Notes: generated from the sequence alone by a model not told the origin. A stretch of DNA of 64,000 bases from Streptomyces seoulensis (GCF_022846655.1 NZ_AP025667.1:6051001-6115000); one strand, 5' to 3'. Numbered from the stretch's first letter, positions 31,800-39,552 are shown. Program-made: numbers and translations.

Positions 31800-32443
31800 G
31801 CACCCTGACCACGGCCCTGTTAGCCGCGCTGCCCCTGCTGGCGGGCTGGATCGTTCACGTGTGGTGGCTGCATCGCTGCCTGACCACCGCCCGCAGGGAC
31901 CCGCTCACGGGGCTGGTCACCCGCGACGGGTTCACCCGCCGCGCGACCGCCCTGCTGAAGGACCCGCGGGCGGTCGTTGTCCTCGCCGACGTCGACAAGT
32001 TCAAGCAGATCAACGACACCCACGGGCACGCCGCGGGCGATGTGCTGCTGAAGGCGACCGCGGACCGGCTCGCCCACCACGTGGGCCGGACCGGGGTCGC
32101 CGGGCGGCTGGGGGGCGATGAGTTCGCCGCCGTGCTCATCGACCCGCACGGCACCGCCGACGACATGCTGACCCTGCTGCACGGCGTGCTGGCCCGCCCC
32201 ATCGACGGCCACGACCCCGCCATACACACCACGGTTTCCCTGGGCTGGGTGCGCGCCGCGGACTTCCCCGCCGACGACTTGTCCGGGCTGCTGCGCCGGG
32301 CGGATGAGGCGATGTACGCGGCCAAGCAAGCCCGCTCCGGCACCCGTCGTGCGGGCCTGGGCCGGTTGTTCGCCACGGTCGCCGGGCGCCGCTCCGGCCG
32401 CGCTGGCGCCCGGTCGGGTGGCCCGGTGGGGGTGGCGGTCTGA
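31796..32443 (+). CDS. Membrane-anchored GGDEF diguanylate cyclase (AICE 1)
   Basis: 215 residues. One N-terminal transmembrane segment (residues ~5-24), then a full GGDEF domain: DPLTGLVTRDGF, DVDKFKQINDTHGHAAGD, and the intact signature RLGGDEFAAVL near residue 105. The inhibitory I-site RxxD upstream of GGDEF is absent (RTGVAGRLGGDEF), so product inhibition is not expected. It should make cyclic di-GMP, which in Streptomyces acts through BldD to hold back sporulation. No EAL domain lies nearby. Overlaps neighbours by 4 and 1 bp, so it is part of the transfer operon. Confidence 0.9.
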   Translation: MSTLTTALLAALPLLAGWIVHVWWLHRCLTTARRDPLTGLVTRDGFTRRATALLKDPRAVVVLADVDKFKQINDTHGHAAGDVLLKATADRLAHHVGRTGVAGRLGGDEFAAVLIDPHGTADDMLTLLHGVLARPIDGHDPAIHTTVSLGWVRAADFPADDLSGLLRRADEAMYAAKQARSGTRRAGLGRLFATVAGRRSGRAGARSGGPVGVAV

Positions 32444-32838
32444 TGTCCGCCTACGCCAAGTGCTTCGACCCTGCTGGGGCCCGGTTCGGGATACCCACCT
32501 ATCCGTGGCACTTCGCCCCGGACGGCTACGCCACCCGCCGACAGTTGCGCGCCTCCGGCCTGCGTCCGGGCGGGCAGGAGGTGGCCGCGCAGATCATGCG
32601 CACGCACCGCGGCCGCAAGGCGGGTGTGCAGGTGGCGTTCCTCTACCGCGTCGACCGCGCGAAGCCGGTGCGGCCGATGACGTCCCGGAAGTGGGGTGCG
32701 CTCGCGCTGGCGATGCTGGCCCGCCGCACCTGCCCCAACTGCCGGATCACCTACGGCTACTGCATCCCGACCTCACTCGGAGTGTGCGTGGCCTGCGCCT
32801 ACCCCGACGAACAGCGCACCGCTGCCCACGCTGCCTGA
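32443..32838 (+). CDS. RRQRL-motif zinc-ribbon protein (AICE 1)
   Basis: 131 residues. Contains YATRRQLRASGLRPGGQEVA, close to the RRQRL family motif, and a C-terminal zinc ribbon CPNC...CVAC. Homologue at 48763 in AICE 2. Probably nucleic-acid or protein binding; function unknown. Last gene before a hairpin-rich 160-bp gap leading to tra. Confidence 0.8.
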   Translation: MSAYAKCFDPAGARFGIPTYPWHFAPDGYATRRQLRASGLRPGGQEVAAQIMRTHRGRKAGVQVAFLYRVDRAKPVRPMTSRKWGALALAMLARRTCPNCRITYGYCIPTSLGVCVACAYPDEQRTAAHAA

Positions 32839-32882
32839 GCCTCGAAAAGGGCGGCCAAAGGGCAGGTAGAAGGCAGGCAGAA

Positions 32883-32962
32883 GACCTGGTCAGACCAGGG
32901 TGCCGGCCGCAAGAGTCATGACAGGGCCCGACCGCTCACCTCCTACAGCGTTCGGCCGGGCC
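32883..32962 (+). terminator. Two stem-loops between RRQRL and tra genes
   Basis: CCTGGT/ACCAGG (around 32884-32898) and GGGCCCGACCG (32923-32933) with CGGCCGGGCCC (32952-32962). The second is a strong terminator-like stem, one mismatch, 38 bp before the tra start codon; it may limit tra expression. Confidence 0.55.
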
Positions 32963-32999
32963 CGTGCTCCCTCACGCCCGTAAGCGGAAGGAAGTCCCA

Positions 33000-35219
33000 G
33001 TGAAGCACCCCGACGACGACAACGAACTCTTCAACCGACTGGAAGCCGAAATCGCCGCCGACTCCGGCGGCGACGTGGTCGACCTGAACGCCGCCCGATC
33101 GGCCCGCGCCGAGTCGACCGACACCCGCGCCGACCGGGTACCCGACTCCGGCCCCGGTGGGTCGGGTATCGAGTCGCCCGACCCGACCGCCAAGCTGTTG
33201 GTCGACTCGCCGACGGTGAAGGCGGCCGGTCCCGGCTACCTCGGTCGGCTCGCCGGAGCCAAGCGCCGCGCGGTCGTCCCGCTCTGGCTGCGCTCGCTCT
33301 CCGAGTTGAAGACCGCGTCCGGGTGGGTGGCCCGGCACTACGCCCACACCGCCGGTTACCACGCCCTGCGCGCCCCTGTGTATGCCGCGCGGCTGGCCCT
33401 TCAGGCGCCGGCCGGTGCGGCGCGGTTCGTGGGCGGCTCGATGCGGTGGGTCGCCGACCGTGAAGGCGAGCCCGTCCGACTCGCCGCCGTGCGCCGCGAG
33501 GACGCTGCCGAGTACCTGAAGCTGTCCCGACAGCGCGACGGCCGTGTCCGACTGCGGACCCTGGTCGCCGTGCTTGCCCTGTTCATCGGGGTCGGGGCGG
33601 CGCTGGCCATCTACGTGCTCGCCCCCGGCTGGCTGCAAGCCCTGTCGACCGGCGCCCTGATGCTGGCGCTCGGGTCGGCTGGTCGGAAGGCGGACGCGCC
33701 GGTCGTCCACAAGGCGGTGGAGCTTCCGGACGCGCCGAAGCTGACCAGTGACATCGTGCTGCGTGCGCTGGGGGCGCTGGGGATTCCGGCGATCAATCAT
33801 GCGCAGGGCAAGGGGCAGGACGGGTTCGCGTTCACCGCGCCGATCACCCGGGACGGGCCCGGCTGGCGCGCCGAAGGTGATCTGCCCTATGGCGTCACGG
33901 TCACGGACGTGATCGAGCGCCGGGACCGGCTCGCGTCTGGTCTGCGCCGCCCGCTGGGCTGCGTGTGGCCCGAAGCGGTGCCGGATGAGCACACCGGCCG
34001 GCTGGTGTTGTGGGTCGGTGACCAGGACCTGAAGTCCGCGCGCAAGCCGGTGTGGCCGCTGCTGAAGTCCGGGACGGTGGACCTGTTCAAGCCCGTCCCA
34101 TACGGCACCGACCAGCGCGGACGCTGGGTTGAAGTGACGCTGATGTTCATCGCCGGCGTCATCGGGGCGATCCCGCGCATGGGCAAGACGTTCCTTCTGC
34201 GTCTGCTGCTGCTCATCGCCGCGTTGGACCCGCGGGCGGAGCTGCACTCCTACGACATGAAGGGCACCGGCGACCTCGACCCGGTCGGCGAAGCCCTCTC
34301 CCACCGGCACGGTGTCGGCGAGGAAGACGAAACCCTCCAGTACGCGCTGGCCGACTTCCGCGCCCTGCGCGAGGAACTGCGCCGCCGCACGAAGGTGATC
34401 CGCTCGCTGCCGCGGGACATCTGCCCGGAGTCGAAGGTGACCAGCGAACTCGCTTCCAAGCGGTCTCTTGGCCTGCACCCCATCGTGATCGGGGTGGATG
34501 AGTGCCAGGTGCTGTTCGAGCACCCCGACTACGGCAAGGAGTTCGAGGAGATCGCCACCGACCTGGTCAAGCGCGGACCCGCCACGGGAATCGTGCTGCT
34601 GCTGGCCACTCAGCGGCCCGACGCCAAGTCCCTGCCCACCGGCATCAGCGCGAACGCGGGCGCCCGGTGGTGCCTGAAGGTCATGGGCCAGACCGAGAAC
34701 GACATGGTCCTCGGCACCTCGTCCTACAAGCGCGGGGTGCGCGCGACCATGTTTGCCTGGGGTGACAAGGGCCTGCACTACTTCGTCGGTGAAGGCTCCG
34801 ACGCCCGGATCGTGTCCAGCACCTTCGTGGACGCGCCCGGCGCCGACGCCATCGCCGCCCGCGCCCGCACCACCCGCGAGAAGGCCGGACTGCTGTCCGG
34901 CTACGCCCTCGGCGAGGCACCCGAAACCCCGACCGGCCCCGCCTACGACCTGCTCGCCGACGTCGCCGCGGTCGTCGCGGAGAAGGAAGAGCGGGTGTGG
35001 AACGAGCGGATCGCCGCCCGCCTCGCCGAACTCCGCCCCGACGTCTACGCCGGGTGGAAGGGCGAGAACGTCACGTCCGCGCTGAAGCCGCACGGCATCC
35101 GGACGCGGGACGTCGCCGGCACGACGGACGACGGCACCCGCACCACCCGGCGCGGCATCACCCGCGCCGACCTCCTCAAGGCGATTGCGGAGCGTAACGA
35201 AAAGCCGGGCGCCGCATAG
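33000..35219 (+). CDS. FtsK/SpoIIIE-like conjugal DNA translocase (AICE 1 Tra)
   Basis: 739 residues from a GTG at 33000 preceded by GGAAGGA; an in-frame start 36 bp upstream lacks an RBS. A hydrophilic N-terminus (~1-170) leads to two transmembrane segments (VAVLALFIGVGAALAIYVLA and following). The motor domain has Walker A GAIPRMGKT near residue 388 and Walker B HPIVIGVDEC near 495, then ATQRPDAKSLPTG (sensor). The C-terminus (~670-739) resembles a winged helix that binds the repeat recognition sequences. In AICEs the single TraB/TraSA-type hexamer moves double-stranded DNA between mycelial cells. Direct repeats lie just downstream. Confidence 0.92.
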   Translation: MKHPDDDNELFNRLEAEIAADSGGDVVDLNAARSARAESTDTRADRVPDSGPGGSGIESPDPTAKLLVDSPTVKAAGPGYLGRLAGAKRRAVVPLWLRSLSELKTASGWVARHYAHTAGYHALRAPVYAARLALQAPAGAARFVGGSMRWVADREGEPVRLAAVRREDAAEYLKLSRQRDGRVRLRTLVAVLALFIGVGAALAIYVLAPGWLQALSTGALMLALGSAGRKADAPVVHKAVELPDAPKLTSDIVLRALGALGIPAINHAQGKGQDGFAFTAPITRDGPGWRAEGDLPYGVTVTDVIERRDRLASGLRRPLGCVWPEAVPDEHTGRLVLWVGDQDLKSARKPVWPLLKSGTVDLFKPVPYGTDQRGRWVEVTLMFIAGVIGAIPRMGKTFLLRLLLLIAALDPRAELHSYDMKGTGDLDPVGEALSHRHGVGEEDETLQYALADFRALREELRRRTKVIRSLPRDICPESKVTSELASKRSLGLHPIVIGVDECQVLFEHPDYGKEFEEIATDLVKRGPATGIVLLLATQRPDAKSLPTGISANAGARWCLKVMGQTENDMVLGTSSYKRGVRATMFAWGDKGLHYFVGEGSDARIVSSTFVDAPGADAIAARARTTREKAGLLSGYALGEAPETPTGPAYDLLADVAAVVAEKEERVWNERIAARLAELRPDVYAGWKGENVTSALKPHGIRTRDVAGTTDDGTRTTRRGITRADLLKAIAERNEKPGAA

Positions 35220-35230
35220 GCCCGAACCGC

Positions 35231-35320
35231 TGCTACCGGTAGCAGCCACGCCTGCTACCGGTAGCACCCCCGCTAGCACCCCATCCGGGGTCTCACCTGT
35301 GATCTAGCGGATAGCACCCC
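35231..35320 (+). repeat. Tra-recognition (clt-like) repeat cluster, AICE 1
   Basis: Two identical palindromes TGCTACCGGTAGCA at 35231-35244 and 35253-35266, 22 bp apart, followed by three TAGCACCCC units (35262-35270, 35274-35282, 35312-35320). It lies directly after tra, where TraB-type recognition repeats are found in Streptomyces plasmids. Confidence 0.6.
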
Positions 35321-35360
35321 ACCTGTGGAAACCCCCGGAAACCCGCCTGGAGGGACCCTC

Positions 35361-35633
35361 ATGACCCCCATCGTCCTTGCTATCACCTGCCTGATAGCCG
35401 TCACGCTCGGTTACGGCGGGCTGTGTGCGGCCTCGCCGTTCGGTGACTGCCGCCGCTGTCACGGCATGGGTCACAAGCTCAAGCACGACCGCAAGGGCCG
35501 GTTGAAGCGCGGCAAGAACTGCCGCCGCTGCCGCGCCACCGGCAAGCGCATCCGCGCCGGCCGCTGGCTCTACAACCGGTGGGCCCGCATCTACCGCGCC
35601 GGCACCGACACTCCTCGCCCGGAAGGCTTCTGA
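35361..35633 (+). CDS. Small membrane protein with DnaJ-like Cys repeats (Spd-type)
   Basis: 90 residues from an ATG at 35361 preceded by GGAGGGACC. One N-terminal transmembrane segment (PIVLAITCLIAVTLGYGGL) is followed by CRRCHGMGHK and CRRCRATGKRIR, two CxxCxGxG-type units 29 residues apart that could bind one zinc. Position after tra matches the plasmid-spread (Spd) genes of AICEs, which help intramycelial spread. AICE 2 lacks this gene. Confidence 0.75.
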   Translation: MTPIVLAITCLIAVTLGYGGLCAASPFGDCRRCHGMGHKLKHDRKGRLKRGKNCRRCRATGKRIRAGRWLYNRWARIYRAGTDTPRPEGF

Positions 35634-35636
35634 TCG

Positions 35637-35831
35637 ATGGTCCTCGACATTTCCGCCGTGCTCCTCTTCGGCGCCGCCTCCGCCCTCGCCGTGCGCACCC
35701 GCTCCGCCAACGCGGGCGCCGCTCTGGTCCTGTTCCTGTTCGGCTTCTTCGCCGCCGGAACCGGCGCCTACGGCCCGATCCACGACCTCGTGCAGGCGTC
35801 CGCTGACGCCCTGTCCGCCCTCGGCAAGTAG
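35637..35831 (+). CDS. Small Spd-type membrane protein
   Basis: 64 residues, two hydrophobic segments (ISAVLLFGAASALAV and AGAALVLFLFGFFAAGTGAY) with a short loop. Three bp after the preceding gene. Probably part of the intramycelial spread membrane complex. Not present in AICE 2. Confidence 0.7.
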   Translation: MVLDISAVLLFGAASALAVRTRSANAGAALVLFLFGFFAAGTGAYGPIHDLVQASADALSALGK

Positions 35832-35842
35832 GGAGCCCTGAC

Positions 35843-36295
35843 GTGAACGAGCCCGCCCGCCGCCACGCGGTACCCATGGCGGCCCCGGACGTCCACCAGC
35901 TCGCCCCCGTCGTCATGCGGCCGGCGGCCCCCGTCCCTGTCCAGCCGCACACCGTGCCGAGCGTGGCGAGCGTCGTCCTCCCGGACGGCCGGATCGTCTC
36001 CGGCTACGCCATCGACCCCGTACAGCCGGAACCGGTCGCGGCCAAGCCGGTCATCTCCCGCGCGGCGGCGAACATCGCCCTCGGAGGCGTCGGCTTCCTC
36101 GCCGTGTGCGGCGGACTGCTGCTGCTCACCACGTTCATCGCCGCCCTCACCGCACTCATCACTCAGCTCATCACCCTCGCCGTGGTGCTGTTCGGGGGGT
36201 TCATCGCCGTGCAGGTCACCGCCGGCCGCCGCGGCGGTGGGACCACGGTCAACATCCGCAAGGCCGTGATCAAGCGCAACCACTTCCACGGCTGA
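35843..36295 (+). CDS. SpdB-like membrane protein (AICE 1)
   Basis: 150 residues from a GTG at 35843. A Pro-rich N-terminus (~1-75) containing VASVVLPDGRIVSGYA, two hydrophobic segments (~78-125), then basic TVNIRKAVIKRNHFHG. The AICE 2 homologue (51800) shares the C-terminal 70 residues almost completely. Likely a mobile-element transfer protein working with Tra. 6 bp from the convergent gene. Confidence 0.78.
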   Translation: MNEPARRHAVPMAAPDVHQLAPVVMRPAAPVPVQPHTVPSVASVVLPDGRIVSGYAIDPVQPEPVAAKPVISRAAANIALGGVGFLAVCGGLLLLTTFIAALTALITQLITLAVVLFGGFIAVQVTAGRRGGGTTVNIRKAVIKRNHFHG

Positions 36296-36301
36296 GAGCA
36301 A

Positions 36302-36916
36302 TCAGCGCGAGACGTATAGCGGCGCTTCTCCGCGGAAGAAACGGCCGTAGTCCTCGGTCTCGGTCGGGAGGACCGGGTACGCAGCAACATCCGGTATGCG
36401 GCCGAGCATGTCGTACACAACGTTCTCCGGCTCCCGCGTCTGGTCGGGTGCCTGGCTGTTCAGCACCAGATCGATGACCGGGGGGCGTGCCCACTCAACT
36501 TCAAGTTCTGCCAGGCCAACCCGGAGTGGACTGGCCTGCGTTCCAGCCGCGCGGGCCCTCGCACCAAGAGAAAAGCCCCTGGGCGAGTACAGAACGGCAC
36601 TTTGGGCGGCCACATCCAGTGCCTTGCCCACTAGCTCATCGACTCTGCCGATCTGAACGAGTGCGGCGTAGCACTTCGCTTCAAAGATCACGGTCATGGG
36701 GCACCCGGCTACTTCACCTCTGGCGATCACGTCGATCTGCCGAAGACGTCCGCTGAGCACCCCCCGAACGCGCACGTCACGTTCCACGCGGGCGTTCCCC
36801 AAGTCGGCCACGGCGCGTTCGACGTCCTCCTCGAACTTGCGCCAGAACTCCTTGCCCGGTGACTTGTCTCGCTGCTTCACGCTGCTCACCGGCCACATTC
36901 TGCCTGCGTTGATCAT
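36302..36916 (-). CDS. PD-(D/E)XK nuclease-like protein
   Basis: 204 residues from an ATG at 36916 (MINAGRMWPVSSVKQ); an ATG at 36898 is also possible. Residues ~65-90 contain RQIDVIARG followed by VIFEAKCY, the D...ExK pattern of PD-(D/E)XK / Mrr-like restriction nucleases; an upstream glutamate (WRKFEEDVERAV) completes the usual set. The rest is unassigned. It is on the opposite strand, between SpdB and the C5 methyltransferase. It may be a restriction partner, but lacks a DNA-recognition domain I can see. Absent from AICE 2. Confidence 0.65.
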   Translation of the reverse strand: MINAGRMWPVSSVKQRDKSPGKEFWRKFEEDVERAVADLGNARVERDVRVRGVLSGRLRQIDVIARGEVAGCPMTVIFEAKCYAALVQIGRVDELVGKALDVAAQSAVLYSPRGFSLGARARAAGTQASPLRVGLAELEVEWARPPVIDLVLNSQAPDQTREPENVVYDMLGRIPDVAAYPVLPTETEDYGRFFRGEAPLYVSR

Positions 36917-36945
36917 CCAGCGTGGCAGTTCTCCACCACATGAAC

Positions 36946-36983
36946 GAGGGCGACCCCGTCTCGCCAAAGTCCGGGCCGCCCTC
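36946..36983 (+). promoter_or_regulatory. Leader hairpin before the AICE 1 methyltransferase
   Basis: GAGGGCGACCC (36946-36956) pairs with GGGCCGCCCTC (36973-36983), one mismatch, enclosing TCTCGCCAAAG. The AICE 2 methyltransferase has a 13-bp stem at the same place with the same loop core. Confidence 0.6.
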
Positions 36984-37022
36984 ACCATCCAGCACCCCGA
37001 TAAGGAACTGGAGACATCCAGC

Positions 37023-38312
37023 ATGACGCAACCCATCCCCATCGGGCGAGCCCCCGGCTACCCGCCCCGCCTGCTCGCGCTGTGCGCCGGCTACGGCGGA
37101 CTGGAGACCGCGATCACCGCCGGGACCGGCGGCCAGGTCGTCGCGTTCGCGGAGAACGACCCGCACGCGGCGGCGGTGTTCGCCGCGCACCACGTCGGAG
37201 TGCCGAACCTCGGGGACATCACCGCCGTGGACTGGCAGCGGGTGCGGGACCTGTACGCGCCGGACGTGATCGGTGCGGGGTTCCCGTGCCGCAACATCAG
37301 CAACGCGGGACGAAGGGACGGGATCAATGGGCAGTGGTCGAGGGTCTGGAAAAACGTCGCTGAGGCTGTGGGCGTCGTTCGACCGGGCTACGTCTTCCTG
37401 GAAAACGTGGCGGCGCTCCGCTCGCGGGGGCTGGACACCGTCGCCGCGGACCTGGCCGCGCTCGGGTATGACGTCCGGTGGACATGTCTACGAGCTGGTG
37501 ACGAAGAAGTCGGCGCCCCGCACACGCGGGACCGCTGGTTCGCAGTTGCCTATCCCGCTGCTGAAAACCCCGACCTCGCAGCTTGGAACCAACGGCGGCC
37601 CGCAGCCCCCGGCGAAGCGGAAGGCGGGCGGACACGGCCCGACGCTGGAGGACGAAGTGGTCTTCCTGCTGCCCCTGTGGCCCGACACGGAGTAACCCCG
37701 CTCCCCACCCCCACCGCCGCCGACTCGAGGGGGACCGCGAACTTCAGGACCGACGGCACCCCGGACGGAAACGGGTACGGCAGCACCCTGACGGACGCCG
37801 TCCGCAGCCTGCTGCCCACCCCGGCCGCCCGGGACTGGAAGTCCGGCGCCTCCAACCTGCTCGGCACCAACTCCCGCCCGCTCAACGAGGTCGTCGTCAA
37901 CCTGCTGCCGACCCCGAAGGCGTCGGACGGCCCGCACGGCGGCCCCAACCAGCGCGACACCGCCGGGAACTACTACCTCCCCGGCCAGGCCGTCCGCCTC
38001 GACGACCGGTGGGTAGCGACCAACGGCACCGACTACGGACCCGCCATCCGCCGCTGGGAGCACGTCACCGGCCGGCCGGCGCCCTGCCCGACCGAACCGG
38101 GCACCCGCGGCAACCGCCGCCTGGCCCCGGTGTTCGTGGAATGGATGATGGGTCTGCCCGCCGGTTGGGTCACCGCCGTGCCCGGCATCCCGCGCAAGGA
38201 ACAGCTCAAGATCCTCGGCAACGGCGTCGTCCCCCAACAGGCCCACCACGCCTACAACCTGCTCCTCGGCCTCAACCAGGCCACGCCCGGCGACACGGGG
38301 GCGGCGGCATGA
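37023..38312 (+). CDS. C5 DNA cytosine methyltransferase (AICE 1)
   Basis: 429 residues from the ATG at 37023, after ACTGGAGACATC. Motif I LLALCAGYGGLE, motif IV GFPCRNISNAG with catalytic PC, motif VI ENVAAL, motif VIII RDRWFAVA and motif X LKILGNGV are present. Between VIII and X lie three LPTP repeat units (PLPTPTAADS, LLPTPAARDWK, LLPTPKASDG). It methylates cytosine in DNA, probably protecting the element from host restriction. From about 37560 to 37672 nucleotide conservation with AICE 2 follows the +1 frame rather than this one (see findings). The next gene overlaps by ATGA. Confidence 0.9.
   Translation: MTQPIPIGRAPGYPPRLLALCAGYGGLETAITAGTGGQVVAFAENDPHAAAVFAAHHVGVPNLGDITAVDWQRVRDLYAPDVIGAGFPCRNISNAGRRDGINGQWSRVWKNVAEAVGVVRPGYVFLENVAALRSRGLDTVAADLAALGYDVRWTCLRAGDEEVGAPHTRDRWFAVAYPAAENPDLAAWNQRRPAAPGEAEGGRTRPDAGGRSGLPAAPVARHGVTPLPTPTAADSRGTANFRTDGTPDGNGYGSTLTDAVRSLLPTPAARDWKSGASNLLGTNSRPLNEVVVNLLPTPKASDGPHGGPNQRDTAGNYYLPGQAVRLDDRWVATNGTDYGPAIRRWEHVTGRPAPCPTEPGTRGNRRLAPVFVEWMMGLPAGWVTAVPGIPRKEQLKILGNGVVPQQAHHAYNLLLGLNQATPGDTGAAA
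37555..37695 (+). other. +1 frame segment under selection inside methyltransferase gene, AICE 1
   Basis: Read one base ahead of the methyltransferase frame, this stretch encodes PLLKTPTSQLGTNGGPQ, then KRKAGGHGPTLEDEVVFLLP, ending with TAA at 37693-37695. The LLKTPTSQLG and DEVVFLLP pieces match the LLPTP repeat units encoded downstream in the main frame. Compared with AICE 2, 14 of 18 base differences between 37561 and 37674 fall at third positions of this frame and 35 of 38 residues are identical. Confidence 0.6.
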
Positions 38313-39199
38313 GCGAGCACCTGATGCGCGCCGCCCTGGACGCCGCCGCACGCGGCTGGCACGTCTTCCCGCTGCGCCCCGGCACCAAGCGGCCCGCACT
38401 GCATGGGGAACAGTCCTGCCCCTGCACCGGCGAGTGCGCCCGCGGGCACGTGAAGTGGGAGCAGCGCGCCACCACCAACCCCGACCGCATCCGCACCGCC
38501 TGGTCGCGGGCGCCGTTCAACGTCGGTATCGCGTGCGGTCCTTCCGGGCTGTTGGTGGTCGACCTGGACGTGCCCAAGGACAAGAGCAGTTCGGACGCGC
38601 CTTGCGGCGCGGCGACCTTCACGGCGCTCTGCGAGCGCGCCGGGCACGCCGTCCCCGACACCTACCGGGTGCGGACCGCGAGCGGCGGCGAGCACCTCTA
38701 CTTCACCGTCCGGGCCGGGGTACGGCTCGCCAACACCGCTGGGACCGTGGCCACTTCGGTCGACACCCGAGCGTGGGGCGGCTACGTCGTCGCTGCCGGC
38801 AGCATCACACCGGCCGGAACCTACGAGCCGCTGAACGCCCCTGATGCCGCTCCGCTGCCCGCATGGCTGCTGAGCATCCTCCAACCCGTCCCCGCGCCGT
38901 CTGAGACCCCGTTGCGGCTGCCCGCAGTGGATGGGAGCCGGGCTGCTCTGACCGCGCTGGAACGCGAGTGCGCGATGGTGGCCGCCGCCCCCAAGGGCGC
39001 CCGCAACATGATGCTGAACCGGTCCGCGTTCAAGGTGGGACGGTTCGTCGCGTGGGGCGACCTCCCCCGGCAGGTGGCAGAGGACGCCTTCCAAGGGACG
39101 GGCGAGGCGGCCGGACTCACCGCTGCCGAGTGCCGCACCACCATCCGCAGCGCCCTGGACAACAGCATCCGCAAAGCCCGCCCGCGGGAGGCGGCATGA
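38309..39199 (+). CDS. Bifunctional DNA primase/polymerase (Prim-Pol), AICE 1
   Basis: 296 residues from the ATG at 38309 overlapping the methyltransferase stop. N-terminal Prim-Pol domain (PF09250): AALDAAARGWHVFPLRPGTK, NVGIACGPSGLLVVDLDV (catalytic aspartates), TASGGEHLYF. It makes primers and extends them at the element's origin. Residues ~200-296 are variable between the two AICEs. Acts with the primase/helicase encoded two genes downstream. Confidence 0.92.
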   Translation: MSEHLMRAALDAAARGWHVFPLRPGTKRPALHGEQSCPCTGECARGHVKWEQRATTNPDRIRTAWSRAPFNVGIACGPSGLLVVDLDVPKDKSSSDAPCGAATFTALCERAGHAVPDTYRVRTASGGEHLYFTVRAGVRLANTAGTVATSVDTRAWGGYVVAAGSITPAGTYEPLNAPDAAPLPAWLLSILQPVPAPSETPLRLPAVDGSRAALTALERECAMVAAAPKGARNMMLNRSAFKVGRFVAWGDLPRQVAEDAFQGTGEAAGLTAAECRTTIRSALDNSIRKARPREAA

Positions 39200-39552
39200 A
39201 CCCCCGCCGAACCCCCCGCTTGGAAGGCCAACCCACACATCCCGACCAGCCGCACCCCGCCGAACAAGCCCAGCCGCGACCGACCGTGCGCGAGCCGAAA
39301 GGCGCCGCCCGCAAGGGCGTCCCCTCTGCTGTTCGCCCTGACCCGCAGACCGGAGACGGGCGGTACCCCGTCGCGTGGCTGCACATCCGGGCCCCACAGG
39401 GCGCGACGCCGTCCGCATGGTCGGTCTGCCTGTGCGGCCGTGACCAGCGGGCGTTCGGCAAGCGCCGGGTGCTCGCCCTCATCGCAGACCACGCCGACCA
39501 CCGCGACCACTGCCCGATCCGCACTCCACAGGAAGGGAGGACCGCAGCATGA
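39196..39552 (+). CDS. Small Cys/His protein of the replication module (AICE 1)
   Basis: 118 residues from an ATG at 39196 overlapping the Prim-Pol stop. The Pro/Arg-rich N-half is followed by SVCLCGRDQRAFGKRRVLAL and HADHRDHC, a CxC...HxxHC arrangement that could bind zinc. The AICE 2 counterpart (54501) keeps CHCG, R and the final Cys. Function unknown. Confidence 0.75.
   Translation: MNPRRTPRLEGQPTHPDQPHPAEQAQPRPTVREPKGAARKGVPSAVRPDPQTGDGRYPVAWLHIRAPQGATPSAWSVCLCGRDQRAFGKRRVLALIADHADHRDHCPIRTPQEGRTAA

Noticed and set aside
35231..35320. A CRISPR-like array at the TGCTACCGGTAGCA repeats
   Set aside because: Only two palindromic units 22 bp apart with no unique spacers and no cas genes; a transfer or replication repeat fits better.
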